This document shows positions 1 to 6,773 of a stretch of DNA of 16,640 nt, in pieces. The position numbers were made by a program, and so were the translations under genes. How positions within the stretch are numbered: the stretch's first letter is position 1; each line of letters opens with the position of its first letter. The stretch is taken from the NCBI GenBank assembly GCA_022777455.1, contig JALFGI010000029.1:1-16640 (forward strand), in the 5' to 3' direction. The DNA is from Clostridiales bacterium. GTDB taxonomy: Bacteria > Bacillota_A > Clostridia > Oscillospirales > Oscillospiraceae. The notes beneath the pieces are model-generated. The model was given only the letters and a program-made list of their open reading frames with translations, was not told the origin of the DNA and did not search any database.

Positions 1-1086
1 AACGGCAGCCGCTGCCAGGGAACGGATACTTACCGATTCAATGGGGACGGCAGTCTGGAATCCGTCGACCGTCTGGCGGAAACCCTTGATAAAGACGGCT
101 CCGTCCTCTCGAGAGTAAGAAGCTGCATGAAAGCAGAGAGCTTCTCCAGCTACTCTTTCTCCGTAACCGATAACTACACCCCGGAGGATTCCTTTACCGC
201 CCAGAATAATTCCCCCTGGGGCATCTTCTTCCGAGTGGATGACGATTTACTGCAGCCGGGCGGCGGCGAAATTTGGCTTGCCACCAATGCAGTTGGCGTT
301 TCCAATTACACCACCGACTGCTCCTACTGGCTGGAAAAGAGAACCGGCGAACACTGGGAGCGCCTGGGCGGCGAAAACCAGACCGCCTCCTGGGGCACAG
401 ACACCATTGCCATTCGCAGCAAGACCCAGGTGTTCAATGTGGATTGGTCGGATGTCTACGGGAATCTGGATGCGGGTGTGTATCGCATGGGCAAATACTT
501 CTATTCCGGCAGCCAGTCCATCATTCAGTACGCCGAATTTGAGATTGCCCCCACCGGCGGCGTGTTCGGTGTGGGTGCGGAGGAGGCACTGGCCAGAGTG
601 GATTCCGCCATCGAAAGGACGCTGAATGGCAACTATCGGGTGGAGAAAATCGCTGATCCCAGGAATGCTTACTATGACGAAAGATATCTTGATCAGGTCA
701 TCTGGAAATACGGCGACACCGAGGTGCACGACGTATACAAGTCCAACGGTCTGTCCCACAGCTATACCCAGAAGCCTGATAACATGTTCTTCGGAGACTG
801 GCTGAAGCGAAGCTGGTATACGGATACCTATGACTGCTACTACTTCCCCACAGACTACAGCGTCATCAGCGATGAGGAAATCACCTTTGCCTTGTCCAGC
901 TCCCAAATCAATCATTTCGTCACCCTTTATACCTACCGCTTTGACGAACAGGGAAATCTGACCGAAGTCATCAAAAGAAGCAGTGATTCCTTCTGGAATG
1001 GCTACACCACCCATTATGTAATAACGCAGACGCCGGAAAGTGAGATTCAAGCATGGGTAGAACAAGTAGAAGCAGCGAAAAGCTGA
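1..1086 (+). CDS. Partial protein with bacterial Ig-like domain (5' end outside the window)
   Basis: The reading frame is open from base 1 and runs to a TGA at 1084-1086, so about 361 C-terminal residues are visible. The ATG at 127 lies inside the frame and is probably not the true start, because the upstream codons read as ordinary protein. Around positions 241-510 the frame has the pattern of a bacterial Ig-like domain: a WLEKRTGEHWERL segment, then VDWSDVYGNLDAGVYRMGKYF. This resembles the Big_14-type domain, whose hallmarks are an inner LEK strand and a WS-YG-L-G-YR motif; I recognise it from memory only. The following 180 residues are rich in Tyr, Asp and Trp and I do not recognise them. 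No membrane segment is visible; any signal peptide would lie upstream. It is likely exported, by analogy with similar Clostridia proteins. Its end overlaps the next small gene by 34 bases. Confidence 0.8.
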   Translation, partial: NGSRCQGTDTYRFNGDGSLESVDRLAETLDKDGSVLSRVRSCMKAESFSSYSFSVTDNYTPEDSFTAQNNSPWGIFFRVDDDLLQPGGGEIWLATNAVGVSNYTTDCSYWLEKRTGEHWERLGGENQTASWGTDTIAIRSKTQVFNVDWSDVYGNLDAGVYRMGKYFYSGSQSIIQYAEFEIAPTGGVFGVGAEEALARVDSAIERTLNGNYRVEKIADPRNAYYDERYLDQVIWKYGDTEVHDVYKSNGLSHSYTQKPDNMFFGDWLKRSWYTDTYDCYYFPTDYSVISDEEITFALSSSQINHFVTLYTYRFDEQGNLTEVIKRSSDSFWNGYTTHYVITQTPESEIQAWVEQVEAAKS

Positions 1087-1223
1087 AAAACGCATGGATC
1101 GACGACGGAAAGCGCATCATTTCCTTCACCCAGCTGGAAAACGGGGAGGTTTACCTGGCGGAGGAGGAAACCTTCTGGAACCGGATTCTCCACTTGATGC
1201 GCTCCGGCTACCGAATGCAATAG
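1053..1223 (+). CDS. Small conserved-looking protein, 56 aa, overlapping the preceding gene
   Basis: This ATG-to-TAG frame of 56 codons begins inside the end of the upstream gene in another frame, and continues 137 bases past that gene's stop. The protein runs MGRTSRSSEKLKNAWID, then an ISFTQLENGEVYLAEEE stretch, and ends HLMRSGYRMQ. That composition is typical of a soluble folded mini-protein. I recall short Clostridia proteins with the same plan (an AWID/GYID start, an IISF strand and a GYR-Q end) but cannot verify the family. The ribosome site is weak (AGTGAG about 9 bases before the ATG), so translational coupling to the upstream gene is likely. A strong terminator follows 8 bases after the stop, which fits it being the last gene of that transcript. 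Function unknown. Confidence 0.7.
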   Translation: MGRTSRSSEKLKNAWIDDGKRIISFTQLENGEVYLAEEETFWNRILHLMRSGYRMQ

Positions 1224-1230
1224 GCAATCA

Positions 1231-1272
1231 AAAGCAGGCATGGACACTTCACCGGTGTTCATGCCTGTTTTT
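1231..1272 (+). terminator. Rho-independent terminator after the 56-aa gene
   Basis: A 13-bp stem (CAGGCATGGACAC at 1235-1247 with GTGTTCATGCCTG at 1255-1267, one G-U pair) has a 7-base loop and is followed by five T. A-residues at 1231-1233 can extend the stem into the T-run. It ends the transcript of the first two genes. Confidence 0.85.
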
Positions 1273-1274
1273 AC

Positions 1275-1304
1275 TGGACAATGCCATTCCCAATGGTATA
1301 TAAT
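1275..1304 (+). promoter_or_regulatory. Sigma-A-type promoter for the YdcF-family gene
   Basis: TGGACA at 1275-1280 (close to TTGACA) is separated by 18 bases from a perfect TATAAT at 1299-1304. Transcription would start near 1311, about 20 bases before the start codon of the next gene. It lies directly behind the preceding terminator. Confidence 0.7.
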
Positions 1305-1331
1305 ACAGAAAACATTCAAGGATGAGGGTGC

Positions 1332-2171
1332 ATGATGAAAAAGTCGGACAACCGTATTTCCCTGGGGCTGAGGATCATTCTGCCGGTTTTGGCCGCCGCT
1401 GCCGTGTGGTATGCCATCTGTTTTTTCACACCCAATAAAGAAGCCAATGATCAGAGCAGGGATGAAAAGGACATCATTCAGGATATCCTTTCTTCCTATT
1501 GCTGGAATCGGGATTCCTCCGCCAAACGGACGGAAGAACTGCTGAAGGAACTGGAAAATGCGGACAAAGACCAAGCCCGCCGCTGGAAGCGTATTCTGGA
1601 CTGCTGGCAGAAATCCACCAATGATATGCCTCTGCATGATGGCTCTCTGCCTGACGGATTGGACAACAGCAACGCCCTATGCCTGATTGTGCTGGGCTTC
1701 CAGCTGAATCCTGACGGCTCCATGCAGAATGAACTGGTGGGACGATTGGAAACCGCTCTGGAAAGTGCCAAAAAATATCCAAATGCCTATGTTCTCTGTA
1801 CCGGAGGTGGTACCGCCTCTGCTGCCCCAGGCATCACCGAATCGGATGTCATGGCCCAGTGGCTCATGAAGCATGGCATTGCGGAAGAACGAATCATTGT
1901 GGAAAATCGCTCCCTCACCACCTCCCAGAATGCAATCTTCTCCTGTCAAATCCTGCGGGAGGACTATCCGGAAATTACCCAGGCAGCCATTATCTCCAGC
2001 GATTATCACATTCCCTGGGGAAAGGTGCTGTTTGAGGCACAATTTCTCCTGGAAGATCATCCGATCACCGTCGTATCCAACGCCGCTTTCCAAACCGGTA
2101 AAAAAATCAGCGATTCCGCCTTGCTGCGCTATCAGCTAAACGGTATCCGAGAGATCGCGGGAATATCCTGA
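1332..2171 (+). CDS. YdcF/ElyC-family (DUF218) membrane-anchored protein
   Basis: The 279-residue protein has one N-terminal membrane segment (about residues 13-32) and a DUF218 domain from about residue 115 to 260. Family hallmarks visible are the LIVLGFQL strand (118-125), a Gly-rich TGGGT loop (157-161), an ITES segment (168-171), ENRSLTTSQNA (191-201) and SSDYHIPW (222-229), which matches the usual T-x-x-H-x-x-R region. DUF218 proteins (YdcF, SanA, ElyC) are linked to cell envelope maintenance, but their reaction is not settled. The orientation of a single N-terminal anchor suggests the domain is outside the membrane. Residues 40-100 are charged and probably helical. A purine-rich site (GGATGAGGG) precedes ATG-ATG at 1332/1335; either could be the start. 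It has its own promoter and terminator, so it is monocistronic. Confidence 0.88.
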   Translation: MMKKSDNRISLGLRIILPVLAAAAVWYAICFFTPNKEANDQSRDEKDIIQDILSSYCWNRDSSAKRTEELLKELENADKDQARRWKRILDCWQKSTNDMPLHDGSLPDGLDNSNALCLIVLGFQLNPDGSMQNELVGRLETALESAKKYPNAYVLCTGGGTASAAPGITESDVMAQWLMKHGIAEERIIVENRSLTTSQNAIFSCQILREDYPEITQAAIISSDYHIPWGKVLFEAQFLLEDHPITVVSNAAFQTGKKISDSALLRYQLNGIREIAGIS

Positions 2172-2179
2172 ATGATTTT

Positions 2180-2207
2180 AGGGCAGCCACTTGGCTGCCC
2201 TATTTTT
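2180..2207 (+). terminator. Rho-independent terminator after the YdcF-family gene
   Basis: A perfect 8-bp GC-rich stem (GGGCAGCC at 2181-2188 with GGCTGCCC at 2193-2200) and a 4-base loop are followed by TATTTTT. The convergent esterase gene ends at 2206. On the minus strand the stem is followed only by TAAAAT, so it is a weaker terminator in that direction. Confidence 0.85.
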
Positions 2208-3297
2208 AATGAGAGCCGATGACGGACACCAGGTAAAATGGGACGGCATCATTCTCGTGAGCCTCCACAATGGTGATTTCCACCTTGTGCAGTTTCTTTT
2301 CCCCATGGAAAAGGACCGTGTCAATATACAAACAATCGCCCCAATCTTCGGCAAAATTGGCATCCAGCAGCATTGCATTTTCCATGCAGTCATCCACCAC
2401 CACTTTTGCGATGGGAGCAGGCTTGCGGATGGACTTGCGGTACTGCACCGCGATCCCGGTACCCTCCACCTGGAAGGTAATCCGGTCTCCCACATGCCAG
2501 GCAGTGAAGCCCCGGCGGAACATCTGGGTGATATGCTCCTGAGGGGTTCTATCCGGTTCAAACCCATCCGAAACCGGGCTGGAATTGTGATTCTGGTAGC
2601 GGATACTGCATTCATACTGATTATCCGTCAGCGGAGCGGGCATGGGGCTGGGCTTCTCGTCTATTTCCTCCGCTGTGCGAATTCTATCCAGAAAATGTGT
2701 AATCACCGAGGACACCATCTCATGTCCGGCATCATTGGGGTGCAGATCATCCGGGGTAATCTGCCGGTTGGAAATCTCGCGGGAGGCAACCAAAGGATAG
2801 ATGGTACTTCTCATGCTGACGCAGGGAAGCCGATAGAGCTTTCCAATTTCCAGATGAATGTCCTCCGCACTGACCATATTGTCATAACGGACGTTGTGAA
2901 TCAGCATCACAGCTACGCCCGTATGAAGAATCTTTCGCACCAGTCCCTCATAAGTTTCCCGGAAAAAGGGACTGTTGTCATCGTTGACGCTGAACTCTAT
3001 GAAAATCAGATCCGGATGATAGCGCAGCAAGTCCTCCCCCACCCGGGCCACGCCGAATTGAGATGTAGTGCCGCCAATACCGGCGTTGACAAAAGATACA
3101 CTGGGAAACTGATTGCTCCACCATTTGTAAACCAGAGAGGCATAGCAATTTTCCTGTTTAGATGCCAGCGATCCCTGGGTGATGGAACCGCCCAAAAAGC
3201 CGATGGTGACATGTTCTCCCCGGGCAGCACGCTCCATCACCTTTTGAATGAGATACCAGTTTCCCCGGTTCACCATTCCTTTTTCAAAATCAATCAT
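2206..3297 (-). CDS. SGNH/GDSL-type esterase with C-terminal accessory domain
   Basis: The 363-residue protein starts with an SGNH hydrolase domain (about residues 28-208). Block I is GFLGGSITQG with likely nucleophile Ser38, block II is NAGIGGTTS (71-79), block III is EFSVND with Asn105, and block V is PDDLHPNDAGH with Asp183 and His186. This set supports a Ser-His-Asp ester hydrolase, such as a carbohydrate O-deacetylase or lipase. After a Pro-rich linker (216-223) a second domain of about 130 residues is rich in beta strands (for example RITFQVEGTGIAVQY) and may bind the substrate. No signal peptide is present, so action in the cytoplasm is likely. The ATG has an AAAGGA site 8 bases upstream. 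It is the last gene of the galactosidase operon, which suggests it removes acyl groups from imported galactosides (inference). The true substrate cannot be told from sequence. Confidence 0.88.
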   Translation of the reverse strand: MIDFEKGMVNRGNWYLIQKVMERAARGEHVTIGFLGGSITQGSLASKQENCYASLVYKWWSNQFPSVSFVNAGIGGTTSQFGVARVGEDLLRYHPDLIFIEFSVNDDNSPFFRETYEGLVRKILHTGVAVMLIHNVRYDNMVSAEDIHLEIGKLYRLPCVSMRSTIYPLVASREISNRQITPDDLHPNDAGHEMVSSVITHFLDRIRTAEEIDEKPSPMPAPLTDNQYECSIRYQNHNSSPVSDGFEPDRTPQEHITQMFRRGFTAWHVGDRITFQVEGTGIAVQYRKSIRKPAPIAKVVVDDCMENAMLLDANFAEDWGDCLYIDTVLFHGEKKLHKVEITIVEAHENDAVPFYLVSVIGSH

Positions 3298-3308
3298 GCA
3301 TTATCCTT

Positions 3309-3359
3309 TCATATCTCGTCTCCCAGCGACTCCATGAATACGCTCAGCGCCCGGGCCAT
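3309..3359 (-). CDS. Possible 16-codon leader ORF before the esterase gene
   Basis: An ATG at 3359 is preceded by an excellent ribosome site (GGGAGGAG, about 4-5 bases from the ATG) and reads 16 codons (MARALSVFMESLGDEI) to a TGA at 3309. That TGA sits at the esterase ribosome site, 11 bases before its ATG. This is the arrangement of a translationally coupled leader or a very short gene. The same frame is also open back to the DUF624 stop codon, so the peptide could instead be the tail of a longer protein that has been cut off. Low confidence that it is a functional product. Confidence 0.35.
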   Translation of the reverse strand: MARALSVFMESLGDEI

Positions 3360-3410
3360 TTTCTCCTCCCTCGGAGGCGCGGATATGGCGGAGGCCCCGA
3401 ATCCATTCAA

Positions 3411-4025
3411 TTATTCAGTCAAATCATCGTCCACAGGCGAATAGTGGTTCAAGGCTTTTTCCATTAGGAAAGAAATGACCAGGCACCAGACGCCGGGAAG
3501 AAACAAAGCCGTCGCTATCGGAAGTACGAATACCTGCAGAAGGACCAATATCAGCGTTCCGAAGAAAAACACAAAGGTATAGTGAGCGTAATGCAGCGAC
3601 AACACGAAGGAGAGTTTCAGTGCTTCCACAACGTCAAGGTGAAACCTTGCAACAATCGGACCGACATAGAACAGGAGGAAAATATCCAGAATCATCAGAA
3701 CACAGATGACACCGGTAGGGATCAGGCTGTGCATCAGATAGACGGAAACCGCTTCCAGACCTGCGAGAACTCCGATCAGGATCAACGACAAGATCACACC
3801 GCTGATTAGATTGGCTCGAAAGCTTTCCCAGAATTCCTTTACCGGACTCCCCCGCCCACCGCGAACGGACTGGGTGACCGCATGATAAAGGGCCGCGCAG
3901 CTGGTACACAGGGTAAGGACCGGAATACATCCCAGCAGCCACAGAACACTCAGCACAATCAGCTGACCAAATTTTTCCAGAAAGCCAAGAAACGGGCCAT
4001 CCACATCCAATCGTTTTCTGATCAT
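3411..4025 (-). CDS. DUF624 (YesL-like) integral membrane protein
   Basis: The 204-residue protein has about five hydrophobic segments (near 19-44, 72-97, 102-125, 140-165 and 167-187) and the short charged N-terminus typical of DUF624/YesL proteins. It includes the loop between segments 1 and 2 with the Ala-Ala-Leu-Tyr-His (44-48) and Phe-Trp-x-x-Phe (65-69) features. In Bacillus and Clostridia these proteins are usually encoded next to sugar ABC transporters and glycoside hydrolases; their biochemical role is unknown. Here it lies between a GH36 galactosidase and an esterase, with no transporter in view. GGGAGAATAGG just upstream of the ATG is a plausible ribosome site. Confidence 0.85.
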   Translation of the reverse strand: MIRKRLDVDGPFLGFLEKFGQLIVLSVLWLLGCIPVLTLCTSCAALYHAVTQSVRGGRGSPVKEFWESFRANLISGVILSLILIGVLAGLEAVSVYLMHSLIPTGVICVLMILDIFLLFYVGPIVARFHLDVVEALKLSFVLSLHYAHYTFVFFFGTLILVLLQVFVLPIATALFLPGVWCLVISFLMEKALNHYSPVDDDLTE

Positions 4026-4075
4026 ATCCTATTCTCCCAGATTTGGTATGTTTACAGGTCAGGCAGCTCTTTCCC

Positions 4076-4104
4076 GTCATAATGACTGTTTATTTCACTG
4101 GCAA
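4076..4104 (-). promoter_or_regulatory. Weak candidate internal promoter before the DUF624 gene
   Basis: On the minus strand TTGCCA (4099-4104) and TATGAC (4076-4081) are separated by 17 bases, each matching four of six consensus positions. The 142-base gap between the galactosidase and DUF624 genes has no clear terminator, so read-through from the upstream gene is equally likely. Confidence 0.3.
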
Positions 4105-4167
4105 ACTTTAAAAACTACTTTTTGATGCGTTGGGCGGAAGCGATTTTCAGGCAATATTTGCGGAAAT

Positions 4168-6369
4168 TCACAAGTCAACACGCACCAGATGGATCAATCT
4201 GGATTGGAAATCTCCCCACAGGTTCTGAACCGGCAATCCGGCAAACATCAGTGCATCGCCGCCGTAAACCATTTTGGTATCTTCCACACGATACTGTGCT
4301 TCCGGGCAAAGGCCCTGGAGTCTGATTCTTCTGGAATGATAATTCGGTCGCCCCAAAACCTGAACAAAGGTAACAAGAGCCTCTTTTCCGTCCTCCGAAA
4401 CCACTTCCCAGCAGTCATACATCCGGTTTTCCTGGTAGGAAGCCAGACGATAGTATTCACCGGAGCGAACCAGGTCATTGTACTGGTGATACATGTTAAC
4501 CTGTTTTGGAATCATTGCCCGATCCTCTGCCGAGAGTTTCGTAACGTCCAGTTCATATCCGAAGGTTCCCGCCAGTGCAACGTGACCTCTCGTCTCAAAG
4601 GGCGTCACCCGGCCAACGGTATGGTTGGGACAATCGGACACATGGGCTCCCATGGTGGAAAGAGGGTAAATCAGCGCAGTGCCTTCCTGGATGGAGAGGC
4701 GCTCGATGGCATCGGTATCGTCGGAACACCAGATCTGGGGACTGTAGTACAGCATTCCCGGGTCAAACCGGGCACCGCCGCCGGAACAGTTTTCCAGCAG
4801 CAGATGAGGGTAGCCGGAGCACAGCCGCTCCTGCAGTTCGTAAACAGCCAGCACATAACGGTGGTACAGCTCCCCTTGGGTATCGGCGCTCAGGCAGGCA
4901 CTTCCGATATCGGAAAGCTGACGGTTCATATCCCACTTCACATATTCAATATTGGCACTATCCAAAATGGCCCGAATGCGTTCCCACACATACTCCAGCA
5001 CTTCCCTTCTGGTCAAATCCAGAACCAGCTGATTTCTGGCAAGGCCGGGGACTCTCCCAGGAATCTGGATGGCCCAGTCAGGGTGAGCCCGGAACAAATC
5101 GGAGTCGGGAGAAATCATTTCCGGCTCCATCCAGATGCCGAATTTCATTCCCAGTTTATTTACTTCGCTGACCAGATGCTGCAATCCTCCTGGGAGTTTT
5201 TCTTCGTTAACAAACCAGTCACCCAGAGCACGGTTGTCATCGAAGCGGTTTCCAAACCATCCGTCATCCATCACCAGCATTTCAATTCCCAATTCTGCAG
5301 CACCCGCCGCAATGGCCAGGAGTTTATCCGTATTGAAATCGAAATAGGTACCCTCCCAGTTATTGATGAGAATGGGCCGCTTTTTATTTGCCCAGGAGCT
5401 GCGAATCAGATGATTGCGATAGAGCTTATGGAAGGTTCTTGTCATCTTCCCAAGGCCTTCATCAGAAAATACCAGTACTACTTCCGGCGCCTGGAAAGAG
5501 GCGCCTTTGGGGAGCTTCCAGGTAAAGTGATATGGGCTGATGCCCATCACCGTGCGAACCTGGTCAAAGGGATCCACCCCTGACTGGGCATGGAAATTGC
5601 CGGAATAGACGAAGTGCATGGCATACACTTCCCCGGTGGTCTGACTGATATTGGGACCTGTCAGCGCCACAAAGGGGTGTTCCTGGTGGCTGGTTTCTCC
5701 CCGCTCGGAGAAGGTTCCCTGTCGGCCGTAGCCCAGCTTCCGGTACTGCATCCGGCGCTCTCTGGCCCAGCTTCCGTGAAGGGTAAGCATGGAAAGATCT
5801 GCGTTATCCATATCCAGGCAGGCGGACAGTACCTTGGTCAGATAGATTATATCTTCCTTCCCCCCCAGATTGGTCACCCGGACACTTCTTGTTATTACAT
5901 CCAAGCTACGGAAGGCAGTGTACTGCAGTACCACCTCCAGATCCAGCACAGGATCAATCAGCGTGATTTCCAGGCTGTCGCATTCCTGTGCACTGCCGAA
6001 GGTAGCGGGCAGCCCCTGCAGTTTCTCTTTTCCTTCATAAATCCGATAGCCCTCATAGCACAGCTCCACACCGTTGTGGCCGGACTGCGTTCGAATTTCC
6101 AGGCAATGTTCCCGGAAATCGCCAATGCCTCCGGTGGGATACTCCAAGGGGGCGCAATCCAAAAAACTAAGCTTGTCCCGCCCGTTCCGGTCCGGCGTAT
6201 AGGGCGGCTCCCAGGTCCTTGCCAGATAGGAGACATCACCGGGCTGAAGTTTCTTTCCGTAATAGTAATGAAGCAAATAACCGAATGTATCTTGAATGCC
6301 CAGGATATAGCTGGTGTTGGGCGTGTCCAACTGAAAAATACGCCGCTCTTCATCAAATCGAATACTCAT
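4168..6369 (-). CDS. Alpha-galactosidase, glycoside hydrolase family 36
   Basis: The 733-residue protein has the full GH36 plan: an N-terminal beta-supersandwich domain (about 1-325), a TIM barrel (about 330-650) and a C-terminal beta domain. Length is normal for bacterial tetrameric GH36 enzymes such as AgaA. Catalytic motifs are intact: YVKWDMNR with nucleophile Asp480 and WCSDDTDAIER with acid/base Asp550. Substrate-pocket motifs NNWEGTYFDF (336-345), MDDGWFG (367-373) and the ENCSGGGARFDPG loop (526-538) are also present. It should release terminal alpha-1,6-galactose from melibiose, raffinose or stachyose with retention. There is no signal peptide, so it acts on imported sugars. The ATG is preceded by AGGAGAG 7 bases away. 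It is the first intact gene of the operon with DUF624 and SGNH esterase genes; no LacI/AraC regulator or transporter is in the window. Confidence 0.96.
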   Translation of the reverse strand: MSIRFDEERRIFQLDTPNTSYILGIQDTFGYLLHYYYGKKLQPGDVSYLARTWEPPYTPDRNGRDKLSFLDCAPLEYPTGGIGDFREHCLEIRTQSGHNGVELCYEGYRIYEGKEKLQGLPATFGSAQECDSLEITLIDPVLDLEVVLQYTAFRSLDVITRSVRVTNLGGKEDIIYLTKVLSACLDMDNADLSMLTLHGSWARERRMQYRKLGYGRQGTFSERGETSHQEHPFVALTGPNISQTTGEVYAMHFVYSGNFHAQSGVDPFDQVRTVMGISPYHFTWKLPKGASFQAPEVVLVFSDEGLGKMTRTFHKLYRNHLIRSSWANKKRPILINNWEGTYFDFNTDKLLAIAAGAAELGIEMLVMDDGWFGNRFDDNRALGDWFVNEEKLPGGLQHLVSEVNKLGMKFGIWMEPEMISPDSDLFRAHPDWAIQIPGRVPGLARNQLVLDLTRREVLEYVWERIRAILDSANIEYVKWDMNRQLSDIGSACLSADTQGELYHRYVLAVYELQERLCSGYPHLLLENCSGGGARFDPGMLYYSPQIWCSDDTDAIERLSIQEGTALIYPLSTMGAHVSDCPNHTVGRVTPFETRGHVALAGTFGYELDVTKLSAEDRAMIPKQVNMYHQYNDLVRSGEYYRLASYQENRMYDCWEVVSEDGKEALVTFVQVLGRPNYHSRRIRLQGLCPEAQYRVEDTKMVYGGDALMFAGLPVQNLWGDFQSRLIHLVRVDL

Positions 6370-6478
6370 GTACGATCTCTCCTGTCTGTTGGAATCATTC
6401 CGTGTTTCATTGATTTTAGGATGGATTTTCTTTCGCTTTCATCCGTCCGGTCAGAAAGGCGATATGATGGTGGTCTTG

Positions 6479-6664
6479 CTAGACAGTTATTTCTATCAGA
6501 TTTCCTTCAAAACCCACCACACAGCTTTCGTAGTATCCGTCCCCTGTGGTGCGTGGGCCGCTGGAAACTGCGTAGCCATCTTCCCGGAGGCGTTGGGTTA
6601 GGCTGTCAACCATCGCCGCGCTGCCCACACGAAAGCAGCAATTCCGGCGATCCTGCCTCTCCAC
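6479..6664 (-). pseudogene. Truncated VOC/glyoxalase-like remnant (C-terminal part only)
   Basis: The last 50 or so residues read [16 protein letters not shown], then [20 protein letters not shown], then EGNLIEITV. This is the C-terminal third of a VOC-superfamily (glyoxalase/bleomycin-resistance-like) protein, including the conserved Gly-Asn-x-Ile-Glu metal-ligand end. Full-length members are about 120 residues; here the N-terminal half is missing and an in-frame TGA lies just upstream. The only start is a GTG at 6664 without a ribosome site, about 11 bases after the predicted transcription start. One metal ligand (Glu in NLIE) remains, but a complete fold is not possible. It therefore looks like a deletion remnant now forming the leader of the galactosidase operon. 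A fragment with its own function cannot be ruled out. Confidence 0.7.
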
Positions 6665-6681
6665 AAATGACCATTTGTAAT

Positions 6682-6710
6682 ATCATACCATTACGCCCTA
6701 TGTAAATCAA
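6682..6710 (-). promoter_or_regulatory. Candidate promoter of the alpha-galactosidase operon
   Basis: On the minus strand TTGATT (6705-6710) is followed after exactly 17 bases by TATGAT (6682-6687). It lies just after the terminator of the upstream lipoprotein operon and before the VOC remnant. No closer consensus promoter was seen in 6370-6478, so transcripts probably carry a 300-base leader through the remnant. Confidence 0.55.
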
Positions 6711-6721
6711 GATCGATTGTT

Positions 6722-6773
6722 CAAAAATAATAAAAGCAGGCACTTTGGCTCCCTTCGATCTCAGCCTGCTTTC
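6722..6773 (-). terminator. Rho-independent terminator of the lipoprotein operon
   Basis: On the minus strand AAAGCAGGC (6764-6772) pairs perfectly with GCCTGCTTT (6733-6741) and is followed by TATTATTTTTG. The left arm overlaps the last codons and stop of the lipoprotein gene. Confidence 0.85.

Noticed and set aside
247..1095. A 282-codon minus-strand frame
   Set aside because: It is antisense to the Ig-like protein, which continues from outside the window and has coherent domain motifs.
2191..3444. A 417-codon plus-strand frame
   Set aside because: It is antisense to the SGNH esterase gene with all four blocks in place, and starts within the upstream terminator.
4189..5583. A 464-codon plus-strand frame, with another at 5590-6705
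   Set aside because: Both are antisense to the GH36 gene, whose catalytic motifs are intact; they have no ribosome site or recognisable domain.
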